From assembly GCA_965279595.1 (NCBI GenBank), contig CBDIIF010000009.1:1-64000 (forward strand): DNA of 64,000 nucleotides, written 5' to 3'. Origin of the DNA: CAIKLP01 sp965279595. Its GTDB lineage: Bacteria > Bacteroidota > Bacteroidia > Sphingobacteriales > Sphingobacteriaceae. This document shows positions 37,701-48,290 of the stretch, one piece after another. The translations under genes were made by a program, and so were the position numbers. The notes beneath the pieces are model-generated. The model ran no database searches. It was not told the DNA's origin and was given only the letters and a program-made list of their open reading frames with translations. Every line of letters starts with the position of its first letter. Position 1 is the stretch's first letter.

Positions 37701-40700
37701 AATTAAACTACAGTATCCTCATAACTTGATTGAACATTCCAATTATTGAAAAATTACTATTCTATTAGTGTTTCCCACAAATTATATGAGTCTTAATTTA
37801 TTTTTTGTCCATTGATGTATTCTTTGAATTTTTAAATATCTTCTAGCTTATAGCTCACCCAACTTGGATTAAGTTCAAAAGATTTTATTATGCCAGCTAA
37901 ACATCCTTTAGTTAGATTGATATAATTTTAAATAAAGTATTTTTTAATACCATTGGGTTAAGAAACTTAATTATTCATTTGGGGAAGAACCTCAGCAACT
38001 ATGTTTAGCATATAGGGAGTCTCTAGCAATGAATATAAATTCATCTATATTATTGAATTATTATATAAATTCTAATGCCATAAGCCTAATATTAACTTAC
38101 TAAAAGAGGTCTCTTATTCTTAATTAAACAAAGTTACGTTTTTATTATCTCTAATGATCAGTACTAATTTTTATAGCTAATTTTTATCTACCAGAAAGGA
38201 TTTATTTTCTTACTTTATGCTAATTTACAGATATTGTTCAAATTAGTTAAATATATCTTATGTATCCTACAATATCTAGTTTTTATCTTAATTTCTCGCT
38301 ATCACTTATAATAAATCAAAAATTGATATTTTTAGTTTTAATATACTGAATTGTTTAAGGAAATCTTATCTTTATTAATCATCAAAAGGCAATAATCTTA
38401 TTTCTTTAAGTGATTAAATTCCTAATGTTTCGTTTTCCCAAAACCATAACCTATAATCATTAGTAGTAAAAGCCTCAGTCCTTGAAGTTGTAATCACCTT
38501 AGATATTTACAATTAGTTTTATGGTTTCCATAAATGAATTTTATTGGTTTGCAATAAATTTATTCCTTAATATTGTGAAGGCAACTCATCATAACTATCC
38601 ATAATGAAAATTAATCGAATTTGACCTTTTTAAGCAGAGTCTTTCAATAAATCAATTTATTTTTAATCAAATCTATATAATTAAGATAAAAGAGTTTCCT
38701 CAACCGCATTAAATTTTGGTTCCTTTAATGTTGGTAATTGAATAAATATAGGAATTAATGGAGGAGTACCTTTTATATCACACCACAATTTGTTTTAACA
38801 TTATCTTTGATAAGATTACCATAAATATTCTTCGATTTTTCTTGCCGTCAAACTTTTTCCCGACCCCGCATTTCCATGAATTAATAAACTTGATTTTTAA
38901 TTTTGTGTGAGAAATTCATCAACTTCCCCATTCTTCTGATTATCTGAATTAAATAATGGTGTTTATTCTTATTTCTCTTAATTTGCTTTGAAATCAAATT
39001 CTTATATTTTCATTTATACATAAACGCTTTAAGCATCTTAATAAATTTTATTTTGCAGAATACTCTGCATTCTGATTTCTAATATTTATTATGGTGTTTT
39101 TCCTCTTAAAAACTTGATATCCTATCCAATTTAATCAATAGAATTAATAATGTTATCTAATTTATTTTGAATCAAAGCTAAATCTCTTTTTATGTCTTTT
39201 AAAAAATATATTGTCACACCCAGTACATCCCCAATTTCACTAACATTCTTCATTTGCTACTCTAACTGCTATTCTAAATCTTTATGTTTGGACAATAATT
39301 GCTCTCTGATGTCTTTTCTTTCCTCACTCTATAATGATAGCTAAAGTGCTTATAATTCATTTAATGTAAATTATAATTCGTTATTAACTTAATCTTATGT
39401 ATCCTCCCATAAATTATTGATCAAAATATCCATCTATTATATTTAATCTTTTCCTTTTAGTGTATTAATTATTCGATAGTCTGTCTCCTTAAATCTAGCA
39501 ATTAATAAGAATTATCCTATCACCTTTTAGTTGTTCTCATTTAAATAATTGTAAAAGGCTAAACAGGTGTAGTATAAATAGTCTTTAATTCTCCATTCCT
39601 CTCTTGTAAACTAATCTTTTACAAACTAAATTGCCTTTTATTTGATATTTAACTTTATATTATTTTCTAAAACTCTATTTGATAATAGTTAATAAGATGG
39701 TATTAGGGCTTTAACGTCATCTAATTGTAATTTTTTCTATTATTCTTATAAAATTGATAACTATTAATCCAAGATAACGTGAATCTTTTCTAGATCGACA
39801 GCAATTATTTCTTAGAATTCCTACTTGAATTGAATTAATTTCTATTAATCTATTTATTTATTTTAGTATTTCTATAATTTCATATGGTTGATAATAACAG
39901 GTATATCCTATATTAGGTTATTTTATTTTTCTTAATTCTTATAAAAACTAAGATCCTAAATAATCTTATTAATATTAATAAGATAATTTTAATAGCTTAC
40001 AAACACTGTATTATCATAGATTTCTTTTTGCTAAATTTAACTTTTCCTATTTAATCTTTCAGTTTACTCTTAAATTATTTTGATAGCCTCATCCTTTTAA
40101 ATATTTGCATAGTTTTACTAAAAATCTTCGATTATTAATTCTAATAATTATATATCTTCGATCGCTTTAAGATCTTACTCATATTGAGGATTTTTTTTTA
40201 ATTCAATATAAAGTTCCAGCCTCTTGGTAACTAATTCTATAAATTTGTTATTATCAATATCCTTTATTTTGCATAATTAATCAGAATTGTCTTTTAATAA
40301 GCCTTCCAATTAATTATTTTGATTTCCTTATTTCTAAGATTTAATTAATTCTTCTATTTTTTCAAGTTATTTTTTTATTTCTTGTGTAAATTCATTATAT
40401 TTTCTAAAGATATATAAGTATGCGTATTCTAACAAATATAAATACTAAATGTCTTGGTCAACTGTGTTAGATGAATTAGATTGTTGTTGTAACTGAATTT
40501 GGATAATTTTTTGGTTTTCAAGCAACTCTTGAATTCTTTGATTCATCTAGAAAGTCTTCAGATTAATTCCTAATGAAAGTTGAAATTCTTTTTAGTCAAG
40601 TATTTTTTTTATCATTAGATCCTGATTATTATTAATTTGTTCATATATTAAACCTAGAGTTTTTATAGAAGAATAGTTATAGAACATATCCCGAAGAAAA

Positions 40701-42625
40701 TCTTTTTATGGAATCAACTCTGTAATGATTTAATAATCTAGTTCATTGTTAAAACTTAATAGTGATCGAATACTAAAAAAATTTTAATGTTATTGGAATT
40801 AGTTATTTCTGCTTTTTTATATCTATTTAGGGATTAAGAGTATCAGCTTTATATTATTGATCAATTCAGTTATTGTTAATATAGTTTTATCCTTATTACT
40901 TATGTCATATAGTTGTGAAATTAGTTTACCAACCTTATCGTATTATTATTATTAATTATCCTATATTAAGATAACATTTTCTAGAATTTGCGCATCTAAA
41001 TTATATTCGTTTATCTATCTATTTGTTACTAATTTGTATTCAGATAATAGGTCATCAAAATTATAATCTAAAATTTCTGCTATTTTGAAATATTAAATTG
41101 ATTAATTAATAAATAAATTACGTAATACATTACTTTATGCTTCTTCAACAAATTAACCAAAAACATTACCTAAAATATCATACATAATGTCAATATGCAA
41201 CAACAATTAATGCCAATTTTTACTCATTTCATCATATTCAGTTTATATTTATTCAATTTGTTATAACAAATATGGTTTATTCCGATTTTTGTTTTCTATT
41301 TCTTCTCTGAAATCTTGAACTAATTCTAGATAGCTGATTATCTTTTCAGAATATTCATTTAATTACTATACGAATTAACTTATTGGAATATTTTGTAATT
41401 ATTCAATAATTAAATTGCTTGATTGATTACTGTCTTCTTCTATTTGATCAGAAAATCCCTTCAACTATTCTAATTTTGGTAAATTCCTCTCGCCATTGAT
41501 GATATAATTTTAAATTGTTAAAAATTTAATTACTTACTACTGCAATATTCTATTTGCAATCGAATTTTCATCATTCTATTAGATGATCGATATGTTCATT
41601 TTATAATCTACTACTTTTAATATTCTTTTAGTAATTAAATTCTGCCATTCTGTTTCAAGTTGATGATTATTTTTGATTATTTAAAACTATTTTTTTGTAA
41701 TGATGGGTTTATATGTAATAAGTTCACTGATAATTTTTATCCAACTGCACTTAATTAACCACTCACTAGAGTCTTTAACTAAAATCTTATAATTATTAGC
41801 CAGTTATTTGACTATCTTATTTACACCCTATCCTAATTGAATTTTTTCTATTATTCTGTATTTAAATTCTTCTAAATAAAATATTATAGTGAACAAATTT
41901 CTTTATTTTCTTTTCTTTATTTCTTTATATAAATATAAACCTCCTTATGCCAAAGAAGTCAATAAATCAGTACTCAGTTCTTCTAATGATGCTGATATAC
42001 CGCTTATGATGCTTAGTAATACTTCTTTACCCTCTTCTGAGTTAGTTGGACATATTTCTATACAAGTTTTTATTAAAAATAATTCATAATAAATGCTATT
42101 GTAATATAATTGTTCTCCCTCTTAATTTAACAATTCTTCAATTTACTTAATAGTGGCCAATATTTATTATTATCTTTCCTGATCTAGTGGTATAATCTAA
42201 TCTTGAGCATAATATTAAAATATTAATCGTGATATTTAATTACAAATAATTAAGATTTGTAATGAGATAAATCTTTGTGACAAAATAGTGTTTGTAACAC
42301 AATCCAATAAGCTTTCCAAGTTCTGTAATATCTATTTAATGTATTCCTTGGTCCTTTGATTATTTCTAGATGCCTAATTAATGAATAATGAATAATATTT
42401 TATTTGCTTTATTGTCTTTAGAATATTATCCTAGGATTCTTGTGACTATATTGATTTGGATAAGTCATTTATGGTATCACATCGAGCTTAAAAATCCAGG
42501 AAAAATTATCGTATTATGTCATAATCTATGATGGAGTCATCTTGATTGCTAGATTCCAATTATACTTATGAAGAGCAGATCTATCCTCCTCCCCTGAAAA
42601 AGCTGTAGACATGAGGTTAATTCAT
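34754..42625 (-). CDS. STAND protein: NACHT NTPase with pentapeptide-like and WD40 repeats
   Basis: A single open minus-strand frame of 2624 codons in ciliate code, no TGA in the parts translated, start MNQPHVYSFFRGGG. Residues 1-1240 are a helical, Gln/Asn-rich region I cannot assign. The P-loop GNAGSGKS is at residue 1251. Walker B IFIMDSYDE follows (Asp 1343), with the DE pair typical of NACHT, and sensor motif ITTSR (Arg 1382). A stretch with repeated A(I/F).(N/G)..(L/F) units (about 1930-1965, e.g. IDGAIFQNCDLRHSKF) resembles pentapeptide repeats. WD40 repeats run from about 1980 to the end (e.g. GHTAEITCMDVSQNGKYLVS). STAND ATPases act as signal-triggered oligomerising switches, with WD40 repeats as sensor or scaffold. 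The ligand is unknown. It stands alone, convergent with D. Confidence 0.88.
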
Positions 42626-43469
42626 GATGTTTATTTTTATTTAATCAAAATTTTGCTTAAATGTGAGATATGAAGAATATGACCATTGTAAATTAAATTC
42701 ACAAGATAATGAAATTGTGTATACCAAACTAAAAATTTCATCAAACCATTATATGGGACTGGGGGAATTATTAAGAAGGAAAAAAGTAGATGATTAAATA
42801 GAAGTTCTAACAAATTTTTCATCTTTATATAGAGATTACTTAAAAATGAAATGCTGAAGATTTAAAGTTATTGAACAGATAATTTTTATGACTTTATTAG
42901 TCATTATCATTTTAAATTTAATTAAATGTGAATTATTAATTATCTTTAATATATTGGAAAGAATCTTATATTAAAAATGACTGTAATAACTTACCCTCAT
43001 TTAAATTTTCAAAAAATTTAAACAAATTAAGAGGTTATATTTTGGTAAGTTATATAAAAACGTTTACTACAAATCCAATAAGCTGTTAGTCTTTTTCAAT
43101 TTTATGTCCAAAAACTTAACACCTTAATATCAAAAAATTATAAACATTCCACAAAATGATTGGGATTGAATGTTATCAAATGAAACAATTTGAAAAATCA
43201 GTTCCTTATTTATGATTAGACATCGATTTTTTGACGCTAGTCTTTATTTATACGAAAAAACTTAGAGGATTACACACTAAATATTGATTTAGATAAATTT
43301 CACCCAGCTAACAAAATAAAAAAACAAAGAATTTCATTTATATTATTTTAACCTATAGAGAAGATATATCATTTCCTCTCAGTTCTAAGAAGACACTACT
43401 CTTGATTAAACAATATATTTTTGATAAACAAAAGAAAATTATATAAATAAATATATTCACCACCAGACC
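42626..43469. other. Spacer with a lone signal-peptide-like ORF
   Basis: Mostly AT-rich without a gene. 42888-42980 (+) encodes a 30-aa frame starting MTLLVIIILNLIKCE, like the signal peptides of D and E, then stops at TGA. It could be the leftover 5' end of a membrane protein gene or chance. Upstream intergenic DNA of the NACHT gene (its promoter) must lie here. Confidence 0.3.
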
Positions 43470-43874
43470 ATGATAAATAACATAGAGTCAAATTCAGAAT
43501 ATGATGCATTCCTAAAAATGTAAATATGTTTCACAGATATAATAATAGATTAAATCATTTAGATTAAAAAAAGTTTAAGAGATCTAGTATTCATAGAAAG
43601 ATAAAATAAAATGATACCAAAGGTATGTACTTATTAAACTTACTTAGATTAAGACACTTTAGCATATTCGTCATATGATAAACAGTAGCTTAATAAAATT
43701 TAGAAGACTATATCACATCTAAGAGTAATTGGCTATTACGAGATTGAAATTCAGATGATAGATATAATACTGACAATTTAAAGGATATTGAAGACTAAAT
43801 TTGATAAAATGATGAATAGGACTTAAAAAGAAAGAATTGAAATGTATATTACTTGTGTTATTACAGAAAACTGA
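43470..43874 (+). CDS. Small unknown protein, 134 aa
   Basis: Open ATG-to-TGA frame, MINNIESNSEYDAFLKMQ..., rich in Ile/Lys/Gln, with LRVIGYYEIEIQMIDIIL in the second half. No signal peptide, no Cys pattern, no recognised domain; predicted mostly helical. A possible 25-nt intron (43624-43648, GTATGT...CTTAG) exists, but splicing it leads to an early TGA, so the unspliced frame is preferred. A partly frameshifted relative lies at 5396-5713. The gene sits 0.84 kb upstream of antigen C; its relatives at 5.4 and 33.5 kb each precede an antigen remnant. Function unknown. Confidence 0.5.
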
Positions 43875-44095
43875 TATATATTGAATCATCTATTCGGATG
43901 AGACCTATACTTATATGATTTTACTTTCATTTTATCTTTAAAGAAGAATCACTATTATTATAACACAAATAATATATTACGAAGTAAATAAATTTTATAA
44001 GAAAATGAAATTTATAATAAAATTATTTTTTATCTTTCTTGAAAAAATTATATATCAAATCCTTTTAGATTCTCTTAGATTTAGGGGATGTCAAA

Positions 44096-44416
44096 ATGAG
44101 AGTTCTTAGTCACAGCAGAAAACAGAAGTCTTCAAGAGGAGAATTCCAAAATTGTATGACTATTAATTATTACTATTTAAATATAATATTAATATAAATT
44201 AAAAATCTTCTATGGGTTTTGAGAACAAAAATTCAAAAGCTTAGAAGAACTTCAAAGGGTAAATAAGGCAAGGATATAATTATGTTATAGAAAAGGCAAT
44301 TTCACTAATTTGCCCATTGTATCTTTTTTTTTTTTGTTAAAAACTATTTAAATATAGTAAATTTATAACAAGAAATGCTTATTTTTTGTTCTATTTTCTT
44401 TAAGCTCTTTGAGTGA
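44096..44416 (+). CDS. Doubtful ORF, 106 aa
   Basis: ATG-to-TGA frame starting MRVLSHSRKQKSSRG and ending in a Phe-rich AT-driven tail. The basic start is gene-like, but the rest reads like translated AT-rich spacer. May be no more than the 5' flank of antigen C. Confidence 0.18.
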
Positions 44417-44709
44417 GATGAGTAAAAATAAAAGAATTTTTTTTTAACCAATTTGATCTAACTGAAAGAATTTTTGCTAAAAGAAATTCTTTTACCTTCA
44501 GCAAAACCTGAATTCACAGAGAATCATCTGATAATTTATTAGGGTAACAGATTTTGTATGCATGGATCTATTGAGCTATAGAATAAAAAAAAATTTAAGG
44601 AGAAAAATGCCCTAAAGAAATCAGTTAGATTGAATTTAGTACGCATTAAGGCCTTATTACTAAAATGGAATCTTGTTTTGAAATATATTAATTTAAAAAA
44701 ATCATCGTT
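44417..44709 (+). promoter_or_regulatory. 5' flank of antigen C with an inverted repeat
   Basis: TAAAAGAATTT (44429-44439) and its exact complement AAATTCTTTTA (44484-44494) form an 11-bp inverted repeat about 215 bp before the ATG. This flank does not resemble the A/B flanks, so C is likely to be controlled differently. Confidence 0.3.
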
Positions 44710-44882
44710 ATGAAGGCACTTATTCTAATAGTGATTCTAATAGCATTAACAGCCACACAAACAACAGTAACACCCAAGTCTCAATGTGTGCAGTAATTTA
44801 TTGAACCTAGCTGATTGTCTTGCATTATCTGGATGCACATGGACTTCAAACTCAACAAACACTAGAACAGCTTCAACAACAG

Positions 44883-44906
44883 GCAAGATTTTTTTTAATT
44901 TTTAAG
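44883..44906 (+). other. 24-nt GC-AG intron of antigen C
   Basis: Position and phase equal intron 1 of A and B (...ACA/G|GT...AG|GA ACT TGT), but the donor is GCAAG. The length is a multiple of three and contains no TGA, so failure to splice would add only eight residues. Confidence 0.6.
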
Positions 44907-47033
44907 GAACTTGTTCTAACTCAACAACAACGACTCCAGTTACTGTTATACCATCATTTTGTGGGTCTTTTGTTAATTCAACGGCCTGTGCAGGAACACT
45001 TGGCTGCGCATTTTTCAACAGCAGTTGTTAAATATTTACCGGGTGCTCAGCTTATGTCCAAACAACTAACATAGCCTGCCAAGCAATAAGCACGTAATGT
45101 ACCACAGATAGCACTAGGTGTGTACAGCCAAGCCCTTGCTAAACTTACACCACCCAAGCAATATGTATAGGTACAAATAATTTCAAATATATTTAGGAAA
45201 CATCGCTACTTCAGGTGCTAAATAATGTAAATGGACAGCTGGAACAGGAACAGCAGGAACTTGTGGTGATATGAGTTGCACAGATGCTCCCACAACATTC
45301 AATACATTAGTTCTATGTTAAGGATGGATTATTAATTGCTTCAGCACAGGCAATGGATGCGTCGCCTCATTGGGATTATGCAGCTCCTATACTGCATGTA
45401 CAGGAATGATAGGAAGTGATGGCCCTTGCACCTCAAACACAGGATCCACTGCATGCAGACCTCTTGCATGCACAGACGCCCCAACTTCGACAACACTTAC
45501 AAATTACAGCATGTAGCACATTTCTAGCTGGATGTGTTACCACAGGCAAAGGTTGTGTTAGTACTTTACAGGCATGTAATTCTTACGCATAGACACTTGG
45601 TTGCTCAGGATTAATCGGAAGTGATGGTAGCTGTACGAATGATACAATGGGAGCTACATGTAGAGCTCTCGCTTGCACAGACGCACCAGCAAGTACTTCA
45701 ACTGATGCTGCATGTAATACTTTTAAGTCAGGATGCTAAACTACGGGTGCAGGATGTGTGGCAGCTAAGGGGCAATGCTCATCATATCAAGGAACAACTA
45801 CCACTTGCACAAGCTTCATTGGAACAGATGGAAATTGCAAAGGGACAGGATCAACTGTAGGACCATGCACTGTAAAAACATGCGCAGATGCACCAACTTC
45901 CTTGAATACTAACACTGCTTGTTCTGCCTTCCAGACTGGCTGCATTACAACGGGAGCTGGTTGCGTTTTAACTTTAGGATCATGCTCGACTTATCAAGGG
46001 ACAGCATCAACATGCACTCTATACAGAGGATTAGATGGTAATTGCACTGCCCCAGCCTCACAGACATCATCTGCTTCTTGTATCGCAAAGGTCTGCTCAG
46101 ATGCGACTAGTTCATTATCTACTAATGCAGCATGCTAAGCATTTTCATATTAATGTGTTACGAATGGTGCAGGGTGTATATTACCAGGAAGCTGTGATAC
46201 TATTGGGTCAGCACTATCTTGTCAAGGAGTCAGTACTTGTAATTCAGGATCGATTTGTCTCAATAGAACCTCATGTTCCAACTATCTAACATAATCATAA
46301 TGTTTATTGAATTAATAATAATATGTTTCACCAGGGACCACTACAACCTATCTTAGATTTTGTACATGGAGAACAACTTGCATAAACAAAACTTGCTCAG
46401 CCCAGGCAGCAATCCTCACAACAGACGCAGCATGTGGAGCAGCATTAGCAGGATGCGTTACCAACGGAGCTGGTTGTGTCGAAATCTCTGAAGCCTGCTC
46501 AGTCTATTAAGGAACAAATCTAACCTGCCTGAATTTCAAAGGAGTGAATGGAACCAAGGTTTGCACATAATTATAAACACAAACATCGATAGCAACATGC
46601 ATTGATAGGACATGCGATAATGCAACCACAGCTAATGGCGCCACTTCAACTTATGCTAATACATCTGATTGCCAAGCTTATTTATCCACATGCTATTGGA
46701 ATGGAAATACAGGGTGCACGAGTGGAGGATGCTCATCATATTTCGGTCTACAGGCAGCTTGTTCAGCAATTACAACAGCAGGGCAAATCTGTTCTACAGT
46801 TACTGTGGCAACTACGCCTTGTATTTTGAAATTATGCTAACACGCTGCATCAAATTTAAACACAGATGCTTCATGTTCAACATTTTTGACAGGATGCGTC
46901 ACTAATGGAGCTGGCTGCGTTCCTAACACCACATAATGTACATCATTTTCTGGGTCCCTTACTAAATGCTTGACATTAAACTAAAATACGAATTAATAAT
47001 GTTCAAAAACAGCAAACTTTTGTAAGGCTAGGG

Positions 47034-48290
47034 CTTGTACAGATCCGGTCGTAAATCCCAGTGCTGCTACTTGCACAGCATATATTAATAATTGTGCCTT
47101 TAACGGAACTAGTTGCGCAGTGGCTGCTGCTTGCACTTCTTATAACTTGACATCCTTTGCAGCTTGCAACGCGACAACTGATGGAGCGGGAAAAGCATGT
47201 GGATGGGCAGCAGGAGGAACAACATGCAAAGCAAAGGCTTGCACAGATGAAATACCAAACCCAAGTGCTACGACTTGCAGAAATTATATTAATAATTGTG
47301 CATTTAATGGAACTAGATGTGCTGCTGCTGCTGCTTGCACAAGTTATAATTTAACATCCTTCGCGGCTTGCAATGCGACGAGTGATGGAAGTTTTAATCT
47401 ATGTGGATGGGTAACAGGAGGAACAACATGCAAAGCAAAAGCCTGCACGGATTCAATACCAAACCTAAATGCTGCTACATGCACAGCTTATAAATATACT
47501 TGTAGATTTGTAGGATCCGCATGTGTAACTGCTGGGGCTTGTACTTCGTATAATTAAAATAATTAGACTGATTGTAATGCATTGACAGATGATTCAAGCG
47601 TAAGTTGTGGATACTAATCTGGTACAACTTGTTCAGCCAAGGCTTGCACTAACACAATTCCGAATCCAAATTTTGAGACATGTTACGCATATAATGCTTG
47701 TGCCTTTAATGGAACGAATTGCCTAGTACCAATTCCAAGTGGATTTGGATCTGCTATTGTTTGCACATAACACTTGTTTACAAATTTTGCTGATTGTAAT
47801 AAGACAAGTGATGCTACAGGTACATAATGTGGATGGGCTACTGGAGGAACTACTTGTAAAGCTAAATAATGTACCGATGCAATTCCGAATCCAAGTGCAA
47901 TTGTATGCTAAGCTTACGTTACTAATTGTGCTTTCAACGGAACTAATTGCACAGCCCCAGCTCATTGCAATACTTATGCTTAATCATCATTTGAAGCATG
48001 CAATGCTCTAAGCGATGGAGCAGGAAACCGATGCAGTTGGGTTACTGGAGGTACAATGTGTAAAGCTAAAGCGTGCACAGATACAGTACCTAATCCTAGT
48101 GCCGATATATGCAGCAATTATTTTAGCTGTTTATTTGTATTAGGTGTATGTGCTGATAGAGCAAGTAATTGCACAAGCTATGCAGTTAATACATTTGCTG
48201 GCTGCAGCGTATTATATAGTGATGCAGGATCGTGTGGATGGATTTCTGGAGGAACAAATTGCAAATAAAGAGATTGCACCGACATAATAC
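47034..48290 (+). repeat. Central ~204-bp tandem repeat of antigen C
   Basis: About six copies of a 67-75 aa unit (K.ACTD.IPNPSA..C..Y...C.FNGT.C....CTSYN...F..CN....GAG..CGW..GGTTC). Units begin near 47034, 47237, 47441, 47642, 47866, 48071 and end near 48271. The first three are very similar, the later ones diverged. Not related in sequence to the B repeat. Confidence 0.85.

Noticed and set aside
42637..42822. 61-aa minus-strand ORF before the NACHT gene
   Set aside because: It runs on into Gln codons and a nearby TGA, has no similarity in the window, and lies in the expected promoter region.
44785..45506. Unexcised germline IES as the cause of antigen C frame breaks
   Set aside because: The changes are 1-2 bases; Paramecium IESs are 26 bp or longer and flanked by TA.
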